Shown here: in pieces, positions 1-11,840 of the stretch
How the letters are laid out: every line of letters begins with the position of its first letter
Position numbering within the stretch: position 1 is the first letter of the stretch
Source of the DNA: Telmatactis stephensoni
Lineage: Eukaryota; Cnidaria; Anthozoa; Actiniaria; Isophelliidae
Direction of reading: 5' to 3'
Length of the DNA: 64,000 nt
Assembly: GCA_029948255.1 (NCBI GenBank)
Contig: JALIZF010001654.1
Span: forward strand, 424,501-488,500
Notes under the pieces: model-generated
The model's input: only the letters and a program-made list of their open reading frames with translations
Told to the model about the DNA's origin: nothing
The model's database searches: none
Translations under genes and position numbers: made by a program

Positions 1-156
1 GGCCACACACATGAAGATGTAGATCAAGTAAGTAATTGCGGAAGCTAGCTCTATTAGCTGTAGTGTGTACGAGTGCTCCTTTCAGTTAATCCCCCAGCAT
101 TCAAAACCAATATAGTTTTGTCCTGTAGTTTTTATCATGCTTTGCTGTTTTCACAG

Positions 157-994
157 ATGTTCAGTCGCATTTCTGCCTCGCTGAAAAAGAAAAACGCAAC
201 AACACTGGACACCTTACGAGAAATCATCCATTGTAGTTACACTCCGGCACCATCAACTGTCTACGTAGAAAATATATACGACATCAAGTCCTTCATACGA
301 CCATACACCTGCACTCTAAAAAACCACAGTACACCACACGCATTCCGATTTAAGAAGAACGAGAAGGGGGAAGTGGAAATGGCACACCGTCTCTGGGCCG
401 ATGACAAGAAATGGAGAGGAACGGAGACGGTTATGGAGGTCATGCCGGAGGGAAAACCATCAGTTCTTCGTCAAGAAAATAGAAAAAATCCGTCACCGGA
501 AGAAATGATAAACTCCCTTAAACATCTCTCATCTAGGCTAACACGAGAAGATTATACCTGGTGGGAGACGTTTATAGCTAAGGAGGAGAAAACAAGAACA
601 CACATGGAAGACATCAGCGACGAAGAACTAATGGAATTGGGAAAGGCGTTCCACCTTGACAATATGCACTTCACCGAGCCCCCCAAAGAGGAAGATGATA
701 GTGAAGACGAAGAAACTCTTAGGGCTGAGGGAGAAATCCAAAAGCTGATTGATAAAGATATGAATCGTCCTCCGGTATGCCAATACTGAGTTTCTCAAAC
801 TCCCCATTGTCTATCGGGTGTAAATTGTAAATTACGTTGTCTCTCTCTACTGTTGTTATTTACAGGTGAAACTAGTTCGTAGGCCAGAAAAAAGACGGGC
901 TGTAGCCGAAAACGGAAATGAAGCGCCCCCTCCGGCAAAGAAACAAAAACGCCAGAAGAAACGTGCACAAAAGAAATCGAGTTCCAGGGGCTAG
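157..994 (+). CDS. Two-exon gene of unknown function, 5' end outside window
   Basis: Seen: an open frame runs from an acceptor (tttcacag, ends 156) to a donor gtatgc at 775, and continues in phase after the acceptor ttatttacag (ends 865) to TAG at 992-994. The visible part is about 249 residues. The centre has a Trp-rich stretch (RLWADDKKW, DYTWWETF), followed by an acidic segment (EEDDSEDEE) and a very basic tail (AKKQKRQKKRAQKK) that looks like a nuclear localisation signal. The ATG at 157 coincides with the exon start, so the true start may lie in an earlier exon to the left. I do not recognise a named domain. Similar short acidic/basic proteins accompany transposons in invertebrate genomes, so a transposon accessory gene is possible, but that is inference. 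No stop or frameshift interrupts it. Confidence 0.55.
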
Positions 995-1639
995 ATTCAC
1001 CTGGCAATTACATTTTTGAGGCGGGGGGGGGGGGGGGATTTTTTCTACCTTCGTAATCGTGCATGAATCTATTTTTCAACTTACATGAATGTTTTCTTCC
1101 TTTAAAGCTGTCTTCGAGTTTGTTTTTGGTTATTACCCAATCCCCCTCCCTATCAAAAATGTAATGGTCCATCCCTAAGTCAATTCCTGTTCACTCTCCG
1201 TCGAATTTTGCTCACGGGTGAACTACCATGCAATGTTTGCACTATGCGGAAATCTGATTACTTTGGGTTAGTACGTGAAACGGGAAATTTTGGCAAACCT
1301 TGTCAAACTACAAAGGTGCCGTCGTCTTAATTTTGTCCAGGGTGTGGATTTTTTTTGTCCGCTTTATTGACGTCTGTCAACTTAAATTCATAACAATTTG
1401 CATACTTGTATTACATTCAAAATGACTTGGAAAAAGCTCACGATTTTTTTGGACGTGGAAATTCATCTTCAAATTGCCAAAGATATAGAAATTGCTGTCC
1501 TTCGCTCATTGGGTTTTGAAGGACAATAAAAAAATCCGTAACATAGATTCAAAATAAATTCAAAACATTTTGAATTTCCTTCAACATTGACAGGTTAGCA
1601 AAGTTAAATACGTTTAACTTCGACACGAAATAACCAACG
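995..1639. other. Non-coding stretch
   Basis: No supported gene. A run of 15 G at 1023-1037 lies just after the stop codon of the preceding gene. The rest is unremarkable AT-rich sequence. Confidence 0.6.
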
Positions 1640-2325
1640 TTCGGCAGTCTGGAATTTTTTCACATTTCTATTCCAAATCCAAAACACATTCATTGGAAAA
1701 TGTTCTTTCTGTATTTAGAATCCTTAAGCGCTTCCAGGCAGCCAAAAATTTGGAACTTGATGTTCTGTTCGAAGCACGTGACACTTGGAAACATTTCAAT
1801 GACACTGCCGTGTTACTGTCGAACACAAATTACTAGACGTCTGGTATTCCGATATTTTTTTCCATTTTTCGCTTTGAAACCAACCATCTTTCATTGAAAA
1901 TGGTCTATCAATATTTTGAATCCTCAAGCGCTTCTAGACAGTCAAAAAATTCGAACATATTCCGCCGCCAACCTTGTACAAAGGGTACAAAGCAGTCCGA
2001 GCGTGTCACTTGGAAAATTTATTAGAAAAAGATTTCCGTTAAAGGTTTCACCAAAAACGTTTAACAGACAGGGCATTCAGTAATTCGAGGACCACGTCCG
2101 GCAGTGTTATTTTAATGAAAGTTTCTCTGTCACGCGCTTGGAGGGCCTCGTACTCTGTGTACAGGGTTGGTAGAAAGGACAACGTTCGAATGTTTTGACT
2201 GTCTAGTAGCGCTTGAGGATTCTAAATAGAGGTAGAACATTTTCGAATAAATACTTTTTTTTGGATTTCGAAGGGAATTGCGATAAAATATCGGACTGCC
2301 GGGCGTTTAGTTATTCTAAGACAGT
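1640..2325. repeat. Direct and inverted copies of a ~120-bp repeat
   Basis: Three diverged copies of one unit. Copies at about 1640-1757 and 1838-1957 are direct; a third at about 2188-2325 is inverted. Shared landmarks are the blocks gaatcctcaagcgcttctag and acagtcaaaaaattcgaac, and an attggaaaatg-type block. The inverted pair could fold into a large imperfect hairpin with the second copy near its apex. No coding capacity. Probably a non-autonomous element or its tandem derivative; the family is unknown. Confidence 0.6.
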
Positions 2326-2670
2326 GTCTGGCTGATCTCGAAATGTAGTAACTTTTGAAAATTTCATCGTAGTGCAAACGAAAAATTTCGTGGTAGTGCA
2401 AACAATCAGTCTAGTGAAACTTTAGAACAAATGATATTTAATATTTATAAAATGTCATGAAATGTTCAAGAGCGCCGCATATTTGACCTCAAGAAATGTC
2501 ACTAAATGACTGTATCTGTCAACAATACATGTTACAGAGAAAGCGTGTACTTGTTAATATAAACGTTCATTGATATTTCCTCGTTTATTGGATATTTTGA
2601 ACACCGAACATATTGGAATTGTTTTTATTGCTCTCTTTCTTTACAAGTATTAATTTTGCAATAATATACA

Positions 2671-2850
2671 TATTGCTCGGCCTAGTAATATGTTGAAATC
2701 TGAAATTTTACTGTGTCTACATCAATGCAACACGTGTAAATATGTTGAAAACTTCATCTGACTGTTGCTCCCTTCCAAACATTTTCTCGTTCATTGGATA
2801 TTTTGAATATTGCTCGGCCTACTAATGTGTCGAAATGTGCAATTATATCA
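2671..2850. repeat. Short direct repeat around tattgctcggcct
   Basis: The block tattgctcggcct followed by a related taatnTGTtgaaat stretch occurs at 2671 and again at 2808. Attggatattttgaa blocks upstream (about 2588 and 2792) are also shared, so roughly 200 bp has been duplicated and has diverged. Confidence 0.5.
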
Positions 2851-4746
2851 AAACGGATAAGTCATCTCAAAATAGTAAAATCTGATTACCCGACGAATGT
2901 GTATATTTATGCTCTGAATGTGTTATCCCTAGTTGTACAATTTCTGCCTGGTGTTTGTTATGGAATAAAAACTATCCAGAATTTCTTCTGGGATATTTTT
3001 CATGCGACCTTTGTGCGGATAGTGAGGAAGATTTTAATGTTCCTTTTTGATTATTTAAACTTTGGTCGGACAACTGACAATGTCATTTGGCGCCCTTGGA
3101 CCCCTTTGATCTGTAAGCGTCTTTGACAGAAAAATCACAAATTGGCCTAAATTAGATTTCGCCGTAGATCGCTACTGAAGATATACTTTATCCAAATGAA
3201 TCAGTTTCGACATGACTAGGGAGCCAATTATGTGAAGGCGAGTTACCCCTGTTAGGCGGAATAACCCTTTTGTTACACAAAGCAAAAGAGTTATCCCGGC
3301 TTCAAGGAACAACTTACTTCCATATAAACAGCCTCTAATACACCAAGATCACCTTTAGTCACAGTATGTGTAATATTGAACGTGTCTTTGTCGACATGCC
3401 AAGAAGCACGAGGTCATAGCAAAAATGCATAGCCGGCCAGTCAGGTAGAAAATCTTGAAATTATTGGATTACATTGGTAACGCGGCGGGAAAATATCTAG
3501 GTTGCTCGTCATATACGTGAAGCTTGCAAATAACTAAGTCTAAGTGATTTCAATAAACCCGTTCAATATTGTATTGCGTACATTCTAGTCATTATTAATT
3601 CTTTCCTCTGATGATTCTTTGGTGTCAACACTGGGGCAGAACAAGGAAACGTTTAAGGAGACTACACGTGATGCTACCTCTGGGAGTATAGTATTACACA
3701 GAAATTTACAAGTGGGCGGTAAAAACTCGCGCCAAGAATATTATATTCGATTACCGTAGTTCGCCATGCCGTAGCTTGTTATTTGGTCGCGATCTAGAAT
3801 ACCATGGATCAAGACGTTAAATGAACCGAAAAGTAGGAAACGGTGAGTAAAAAGCAACTGTATGAATATCATAGCGATACCAAGAACAGCAAAGTGATCT
3901 TTGGGGATGAAATTTGCTTGTAGTGGCTTGGTCAAGTTAATGCGCCGTGACCTCTTGAGGCGCTCATTAACAAGACTGTGCGAGCGATTTACGCTTGCTG
4001 ACAGTCGGCCGAGACCTCGACCGGCACACCATTATTAAAACTCTAGAGACCAAAACTTTCAAACTGACAACTTTGAGGTTGTTCAAAATACTGCACAGCC
4101 ACTTTTTAATATTTCAAGATTACACTCAATTGGCAGTGATCACGTCGAACACGTATAAACAATCGCGAAAACACAATCACCAGATACTTCGCTCACCTAC
4201 ATTTTTTGACCTGGTATTTAAAGTGAATAAAATGCATCGTCAAGTAAATTCAAAGAATTGTAATGGTCATGAAGGTTATGTCAATGTGGAATAAATTTTT
4301 TCTGTTCGATCTTGACTTTGCGATTAGAGAAACGTGACAGATGGGTGAAGTGCGAGGACGATGACGTTTAGCTAACGGATGATCAGCTTTTTTAATTGGT
4401 CTAACGTGCGGATAGTCCTCGATGTAAGAACTTGCATTCAGGACACCTAGCTCTCGTAGAAAATGTACACGTAGAAATGAAGTTTTATGTATTGAACGAA
4501 AATCACAGTGCAACGCCAAACGTTTAATTGCATTTCATTCAAGTTTAGTTGTGATGGTTCCCAGGTTAAGTTTTTAATAAGCAGCAACTCTTTTCTTTTG
4601 ATGATTACCCTGTAGAGCTGAAGAGAGACAAGTGAGGAACTCAATGCAAATAATACAAAGTGACAAACTTCTATTGTAGTTCGACGGATTTTGTAAAAGT
4701 TGATAGAAGAACCGCATTTTTGGTTGCACTCATGCAATAATTGTGT
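2851..4746. other. Non-coding stretch
   Basis: Only short, unsupported open frames on both strands. A lone unit resembling the repeat annotated at 4747-5420 (inverted CCAAT plus gtcctc) is visible at about 4375-4445. Nothing else recognised. Confidence 0.5.
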
Positions 4747-5420
4747 TGTCATCAAAAGCTATTAACGATGACATGTGTTAACCAGACAAACGAAATTTCA
4801 TTGGCTAACACAGAGAACAGTCCACGGCTTATCAGAGTATGATTTCACGGTCTGTTGAAAACTTGTTCTCATTGGTCTAGCGTGAGAATTGTCCTCTGAG
4901 TACGAAACTGTGATTGGATAACACCCAGGACAGTCCCGTTCATTAGATATCGGACTCAAAATATATTTGCTTGCTTGAACAATATTTCAAAGTACACTTT
5001 TAGGCTTTTTGTGGCCATTTTGCACTTTGAAAGAAATGCATTTTGTTGAGGCCGTTTCATTTCATCGTAAAGTAATTCTTTATGTATTTTCCTGGTGAGT
5101 GCCAAAATGGAAAACCCAAAATGACACTTTAACTTTGCATTATTCGAAAAACCAAATAAATTAAATGAAATACATTGAGGATTTTAAGCTAGTGTATAAC
5201 CGGGAGTTTGGAACATGTTCTGTCATCCATAGCTATTAATGGTGACATGTGTTAACCAGACAAACGTGATTTCATTGGCTAACACAGAGAACAGTCCACG
5301 GCTTATCAGAGTATGATTTCACGGTCTGATGATCATGTACTCTCATAGGTCTATCTTGTGGACAGTCCTCTGAGTATCAACTTGTGATTGGATAACACCG
5401 AGGACAGTCCTCAAGGTCTA
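4747..5420. repeat. ~195-bp duplicated block with inverted CCAAT motifs
   Basis: The segments 4747-4945 and 5222-5420 are close copies, identical over long stretches such as tgttaaccagacaaacg and tcagagtatgatttcacgg. Within each copy a smaller motif is reiterated: attgg (inverted CCAAT), 10-25 bp, then cagtcctc or gtcctctgag. More units follow at 5421-5490. The two copies are 475 bp apart, a spacing compatible with a pair of small LTRs or a segmental duplication, but I see no TG...CA ends or primer-binding site. Confidence 0.65.
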
Positions 5421-5497
5421 AAAGCCTTGATTTAAAACCTTCTCTCATTGGTCAAACTTGTGGACTGTCCTAGACAGAGGTCAGACTGATTGTATTT

Positions 5498-5625
5498 TCC
5501 ACTTTAAAATGGGGTTTTCCACTTTAAAATGGTGCAGCGTTCATAATTATTGTTATCATTATTATTATTATCATTATCATTAATATCATTATCGTTATCA
5601 CTGTCATTATTGTTATCGACTTCAC
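5498..5625. repeat. Tandem 20-bp duplication and ATT/ATC microsatellite
   Basis: The phrase ttttccactttaaaatgg is repeated twice in tandem at about 5494-5532. It is followed by a degenerate TTA/TCA trinucleotide tract at about 5545-5620. Confidence 0.7.
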
Positions 5626-5783
5626 GGACCGTTATTATGTTTTTTTTGCATTTACATAGGTTATACTGTGTATAAATAAGTCTGAACACCACTTGTCATC
5701 ACAATAATATGATAGACATTTGATAATTGCGCATTAAAAATGATTGTGAAAATAATAACGACCACAATGTTTTGTTGCTCTAG

Positions 5784-8700
5784 CTATTTGTACCACTTGC
5801 AAGAAGAACCTTGACAAGGAGTTAAAGCTACAAAAGTTATTACTGCATGGTTCGTTAGAGGAAAAGGGAAATTTGGACCAAGAATCAGCGTCAGCCGCAT
5901 TGCCTGAAATAACAGTTGAAGAAATGGACACATCATGTCAACCTGTAAGTCCACGCGCAGAAGAGTATGGGCGGCGTTGAGAGTTGTGGATGTTTTTTTT
6001 CAAGAAGGGGTACTTGGATGAAAATCGATAAAAATTTAAAATGACTTGAAACTTGGTTTAATGTATCTATGTGTGACCAATAGTCACCAAGCAATATATT
6101 TTCATCAAATTCCAAAGGTACAGATAAAAAGTTATCACGTATTTTAGCATCTACATTGTGTATCTATGACGTCATAAGTACAACCCTATTGTTCTTTTCG
6201 ATCTTAAACCAAAATTTCTTGGTGATAATATGATTAAAATTCAGAATTTTTGGGACAGTAGGTTTTATATTTATCTATATTGGTCGTTAATTGACGTCAG
6301 CTTAGGAATTAACCACTTTCCAATTTTGACCTATTTTCATCCAAGTACCACTTTAAGCTTCCGTTTATTTTATTCATTTCTTAGGTCGAAACTAGGTCAT
6401 CTTCAGAGGAAGAAACAGGCGAAAGTACTAGTTCCCTTGATGAAGTAACAAAATCGTTGAGCCGTCTAGAAGTGAATGAATCACTTTTTTCACCGGACGA
6501 AGGAAGCACAACATCGACTCAAAGTGATGAGCCAACTCCTAGCGAAAATGCTAAACACGAGAAACTGAATGAATTTCTTCTCTGTTGTGGAATTGAACCA
6601 TTAGAACGGCGTTGGATGAAGTGGAACGAAACAAGTGATAGAACGAAACAGCGCTACATTAAGAAGTCCACGAAAATTGTATCATCTGTCTTACAAACCA
6701 TATCCATTGATAACGCAGGCTTCATTTGGCAAGAGTTGATATCTTCCCCCGTCATGAGCAAGATTCTTGGAATTGACCTGCTATCTCCGTCTGAAAAGAG
6801 TTACCTTGAAGCGTTAGCTGAATCGTACCATAACGCTAAGAGTTGGGACGCTAGACGACAGATATTATCTATTATGTGTGGTGTAGCTAACTACAACAAC
6901 ATAGTCTGTTTTATCCCCGGTTTGACCAGATACTGTTATTCAGTCGCCAACTTACACCGTCTCCAGCTTGGTCGAGGAGTACCAGTAGAACATCAATCAA
7001 TAACCCGCATTAAAGTTGATCTAAAGCAGCTTGATCACTTTCTTGGTTTTATTACCAGCCCACACTTAGTCCAAGATCTTCCTTTTGGTAGTACGAAATT
7101 AAAGCTTGCAAGTGGTCATACTATTGAGGTACCAAATGTTATACGTGCTATGATTCCTCAAAGAATAGTTCGGCAATATTCTCAGTATTGTGATGATACT
7201 GGGTTCACTCCCTTCAGCACAAGAACGATGCTGAGAGTATTGTCTGAATGCAGTGCCACAGTCAGAAAGTCCCTGCAAGGTCTGGATTACTATGCAGCAG
7301 AGGGGGCACAGGCCTTTGACGACTTGATAAAGGTTGTACAACAACTTGGTAAAGTAATTTCTGACCCCACCTGGGAAAGTACAACGATTGATTCCCTCAA
7401 GACTTTGAAACTGTATTTAAAGGGAGATTACAAGGTAAGGTTTGATGAGGAAAACATATTTTGTATAGCATACGTCATTATGCTAATAATTAAAAACTGA
7501 TTTTATTATCCAGTTTCACGTCAAAGAATCATCCAATGTAGCAGAACACTGCATCGTTCACTCCCTGAGTGATGCCAAAGATGCAGACTATGGAAAGAAG
7601 TGTGACCATCAACACGACATGGTATGCGAGCGTTGTGAAGCATTGGCCAACACACTACATGATATTCAGACAAAGGCCACCACTGCCCAATTTTCCAATA
7701 TCGATGATCGAGATGAAGTAGCTTACGTGGTTAAGTCATCGAAGTTTGCCATCTAGTCATGGCAATCCCATATATTGAGATGCGTAAACCAAGACCAGGC
7801 CCGAATCGACGTCCTCGAGCTACTAGACGCTGACACCATCCTGGTTATAAACGACTGGGCTATGAAATTTATACCACAAAAGTACCGTGAATCGCAGGCC
7901 GATTGGTTCGGCAAACGTGGTATATCATGGCATATCTCAGTCGTTTATTACCGAATCGACAAGGTAATACACTGGCAGACATTCATCCATATCATAGAAA
8001 GCTGTACCCAAGATAGCTATGCAGTGGTTCCAATAATGCAAGATGTCCTTGCCACTGTTAAGAGAGAGTACCCACAGATTAATAAAGCCTACTTCCGCCA
8101 GGACAACGCAGGATGCTACCACTCGGCGTACACCATTCTTGCCTGCCCAGCCATTGCCAAATCAGTTGGAATAAAAATAGTCCGCATCGACTTCAGCGAT
8201 CCTCAAGGCGGTAAAGGGGCAGCGGACAGACTAGCAGCCACCTGCAAGGCACACATTAGAGCGTATATTAACGAAGGTAACGATGTGACAACTGCAGAAA
8301 ACATGAAGAATGCCCTCCAGTCTAGTGGTGGAATACAGGGTGTACGTGTTGTTGCAATGCAAGCCATCAACAGTCCGCTCAGCGAACAAGGCAAGATCTC
8401 TGGCATCAACAAGTTAAACAACTTTAAAGTTGATAGTAATAAAATAACTGCTTGGCGAGCATATGGTATTGGAAAAGGCAAAGAAATAGAAGTGGAGTAC
8501 CAACAGAAAGGTAAATGATTCAATAATTCATTTGCACTGTAATACAGAGCTAGTTTTTATATTTCTATGTTTATTGTAGATTGTCAGTACAACTGGATAG
8601 AGTCTACTTTTACGCCAGGAAAGTTTAAATCCTTGGAACGAAAGTCAGCTTTGGGTGGCAACACTACAGCCAACAAAGGCGATGAAGACAATAAAGATGA

Positions 8701-9490
8701 AGAAGAAGTTCAAACCAACACTAGTTCCACTAGCGGGGCTTACGCTTGTCCACATGATGGCTGTGTGCGTGTCTTTCAAAGGCTCTCTGCACTAGAAAAG
8801 CATTTGTCATTGGAGAAGTGTGAACAGAAGCTAGAGAGATTGTCACTACTTGACCGTGCAAAACTTGGCTACAAAGAGTATTTGGAAGAAGGACCTGGCG
8901 TCATACCAACATTAAACCCAACTGTGACAGTTTCATCTGGTTCTCGTTCAGTATCAGAGGGATGGGCGCTAAAAGCAAACAAGAAGTCCTACCGGTTCAA
9001 TGACAAACAAAAGAACTATTTGGATGCTAAGTTTAACATCGGCCAAGAAACGGGAAGAAAAATGGACCCAAATACTGTTTCACTACAAATGAGAAAGGCC
9101 CTCGATTCAGATGGCAAACGACTCTTTAATGTCAACTCTTTAATGTCACCACAACAAATCAAGTCCTACTTCTCTCGTCGTTCTGCAAAGCTGCGACAGC
9201 AATGTGATGTCATGCCTGAGGATATCATTGCAGCTGAAGAAGCCAATTTCTGTTCGGCGCGTGATTCCGCCTGTGACAGCATCCAGCTGCAGCATCCTAT
9301 TGAATTCAACCAATATAACATCTGTCAGATGTTTAAAGAATGCTCGCTAGAAAAGATGAAGCTTACACTGCTACAGGAAATCTGCGAAAACCTAGAATTG
9401 GACGTGCCAGAAAAAAGAGTGCGTCGTAGGGCTCCATACTTAGATTTACTAAAGGAGGCTGTTGGTAGATGCTCGTGCCAGAATGTTTAG
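5784..9490 (+). pseudogene. Large multi-exon transposase-like gene (C2H2 finger, homeodomain-like tail), one in-frame stop
   Basis: Four exons join in phase: 5784-5944, 6385-7434, 7514-8510 and 8580-9490 (TAG), about 1,040 residues. The first exon begins one base into a codon, so an upstream exon is missing or unseen. Order of features: CxxC near the start (CTTC), acidic Ser-rich linker, conserved block with ATVRKSLQGLDYYAAEGAQ, Cys/His cluster (CDHQHDMVCERCE), then NDWAMKF, RQDNAGCYHSA and DPQGGKGAADR, which look like the Asp-bearing strands of an RNase H/DDE fold (inference). A C2H2 finger (CPHDGCVRVFQRLSALEKHL) and a helix-turn-helix-like tail with QQIKSYFSRR follow. I know this layout as an abundant uncharacterised family in cnidarian and other aquatic animal genomes. 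TAG at 7754-7756 interrupts exon 3 in frame; everything else is open and spliceable. It is therefore a young pseudogene or carries a polymorphic nonsense allele. A (ATC)n tract follows the stop. Confidence 0.8.
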
Positions 9491-9516
9491 CCTGTGCATG
9501 TTTACTAGAGCAACGT

Positions 9517-9736
9517 ATTATCATCATCATCATCATCATCATCATTATTTATTATTGTTGTTATCACCATCATCATCATCATCATCATCATCATTATTAT
9601 TATTATTGTTGCTGTTGTTGTTGTTAAATCATTATAATAATGATGTTGATGATGACGATAATGATAATCATCATCATCATCATTATCTTCATCGCCACCA
9701 TCATCATCATGATAATGATAATCATAATAATATCAT
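9517..9736. repeat. ATC/ATT trinucleotide microsatellite
   Basis: A long (ATC)n/(ATT)n/(GTT)n compound tract starts 27 bp after the preceding stop codon and ends in GATAAT-type repeats. The open frame across it, rich in His, Leu and Ser, is an artefact of the repeat. Confidence 0.9.
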
Positions 9737-9977
9737 GCAGATCGCGCGATGTCAAGCTTATAATTATCAGTTCTTAATATTATTGTGTCCTATTGCTGTT
9801 TTATATGCTAATGGCATTGCCATATTAAACTTAAAACGTGGAAATGATCCGGAACGATTCTCAAAAAAAGATCGACTTCATGATGCGCCGTTAGTTCATA
9901 CATTAGTAAACTAACTTTTGCTATATACGTTCGAGCTACGAGTTGTGTAATTCGTATTTTTCTTCGTTCTCTTCAAA

Positions 9978-10197
9978 CAGGGTCCCCTATATCCCTTTGC
10001 AAAATGAAATCACGAAAAAATATTTGGTCTTTTCACGCGTCACGGATAATTCAAAAATCCGTCTATCTCTTTCACGTTCGCAAAAAAATATAAAGTTTCT
10101 TTCACGTGGACGCAAAAAGATTTTAGACCTCAAATCACGTTTCACGTCAAAATAAAGCAGCCATTCACGTTTCACGCAAAAGGTATAGGGGACCCTG
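9978..10197. mobile_element. 220-bp MITE with CAGGGTCCCCTATA ends and 6-bp target duplication
   Basis: Perfect 14-bp terminal inverted repeats CAGGGTCCCCTATA ... TATAGGGGACCCTG, extending imperfectly to about 23 bp. They are flanked by exact direct repeats TTCAAA (9972-9977 and 10198-10203), a 6-bp target-site duplication. The interior has no gene but carries several TTCACG or CACGT words in both halves. A 6-bp duplication is uncommon: hAT gives 8, Harbinger 3, mariner 2. Dada and IS3EU are named superfamilies with about 6 bp, but I cannot assign it to either. Confidence 0.85.
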
Positions 10198-10203
10198 TTC
10201 AAA

Positions 10204-11544
10204 AGCGTTTTTTTTTTAATAGTCATGACAGGACGGAGTTGCAACAATTCATTAGCATACAAACTAAATTGCGATCTGCGTAGCACTAGGCTAATACACA
10301 AAACATTTAGACACAGCCACGTCATATGTAGGCATTTATAATGAGTATCTTGTTTGTTTTATATTTAACAGTTTATACTCAGGAAAAACGTCCAGTTATT
10401 AGCTAAAGCATTGATCTTTTTAAAATTTAGTATCAGGAAACAAAATTGCGTGACCCCGTCACGCTAGCGTCTAAAACACGATCTAATACAAATCAATCGA
10501 TGGACACTGGATTTTTCTTATTAAATAATGAATTTTCTCTGTCACACAAAACTATGACTTAAAAGGTTTACTTAAAATACAAGCCAAATATGTTTTAATT
10601 TGAAAATTGAAGAATTTTTCTGGCCTAATTGATACCTAGCCTGATTTAACTTGACATTTCAATTTACGCCGGATGTGTTAATGAGTCACGCGAAAGATCA
10701 AAACATAAATATTCACAATTAATAAACCTACGTTTAGCTATATTCTATTCTAGTGCTTAAATCGTCGTTTTGTTGCATTAGAAAGAGTTCAGTACCAAAA
10801 TTATGGGTAAAACTAGACGCACTCGTGCGTTCACTCGTGCCCAAGGTGAGGCCCTGTTTATAGGAGAGGTCTTAATAACCATCTTAATTTTGCCCGAACT
10901 GTCCTACTTAGATCCACTTAATGAACTGTATCAATTTACCATGCCATATAAATAGTCTACCATGACGGCCAAATTATTTACATTTTTAGACATGTTCAAT
11001 GTTCAAGATGATCAAACCAAAGATAAATAGAATTCAACCACATAGAGTGTTCAATCTCCCATTTTATTCTATCGATCTGAAGTACTGACACAAACGCTCA
11101 GCCTCAATAATTGTACGTTTGTGTACAATCAACCTGGGTGACGACTTTGACCCCAGCCTTTTAATTTACTTTGATAGGAATCCTACTTTGATAAGCCCTA
11201 CTTATCTTCCAGAGCTCCGTGACAGATTTTTGCCAATCCACCTTGACCCCACATTCCAAGAGTCTGGTTTTCTTTAAGACCTCGTAAAATTCAAGCGAAT
11301 TAATATCTTGTTCTTTAAGTTGATTTTATTTCACTTATCATCTGAATTGTTTGTCGTAAAGGCTCTACAACCGACTCACTAACATAGTAACTACTCATCT
11401 ACATTTTTCTTTCATATTTTAATATGAAAACATAAAACACGCATACTATCAGATCATCAGAGCACGTACAACACAGAACTTCAGTCTCCTTCGTTTTCGA
11501 TATTCAAATTTAGTACAAAAACCGGCCCCATTAGCTCTCATACA
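10204..11544. other. Non-coding stretch
   Basis: No supported gene. A 50-codon open frame beginning MGKTRRTRAFTRAQ at 10803 is discussed under rejected items. Otherwise AT-rich sequence with no recognisable element ends. Confidence 0.5.
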
Positions 11545-11840
11545 ATTGACTTCCCTCTATTACTGTTCGTTTAGCAACATATACAGTGAGAACTGTTAGG
11601 GGCACTCTGCTTTGATGATAAGAGCTCGCCAATTCTGGCTTACATCTGATGCTTGAGACGGGGAAAGTGTACGACTCGAAGAAGTCCCTTTAGAATTCAA
11701 TTTTTGGTCGCAGAATCGGAGACCGAGTTCAAAATAGCTGTCCATTCTAACGCTCTTATAATAGAGTTGGGTATGCCTCGAGTAAAAAGCTCGACTTTGC
11801 TTTTTTTACTGCTCAAAGGGCCTGTTTTTAAAGCTGTACT
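11545..11840. repeat. Dispersed repeat, copy 1
   Basis: Diverged but collinear with 13738-14000. Shared landmarks are ttgacttccctctat, gttcgtttagcaacatat, gagttcaaaa, gctcttataa, cgagtaaaaagctc and ttttactgctc. No coding potential. The homology implies a repeat family of at least 300 bp. Downstream at about 12040 is the self-complementary phrase ccggcctaaaggcctgg. Confidence 0.55.

Noticed and set aside
1023..1037. G15 run as a regulatory or G-quadruplex site
   Set aside because: A single homopolymer, possibly of uncertain length in the assembly; no further evidence.
3741..4755. Several 60-100 codon frames on both strands
   Set aside because: No domain, no splice-compatible neighbours, composition as in surrounding non-coding DNA.
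9462..9914. 150-codon frame rich in His/Leu/Ser
   Set aside because: Translation of the trinucleotide microsatellite.
10803..10955. 50-codon frame MGKTRRTRAFTRAQ... with a gtgagg donor-like site after the 14th codon
   Set aside because: Looks like a first exon, but no downstream exon or family support within several kb; too short to claim.
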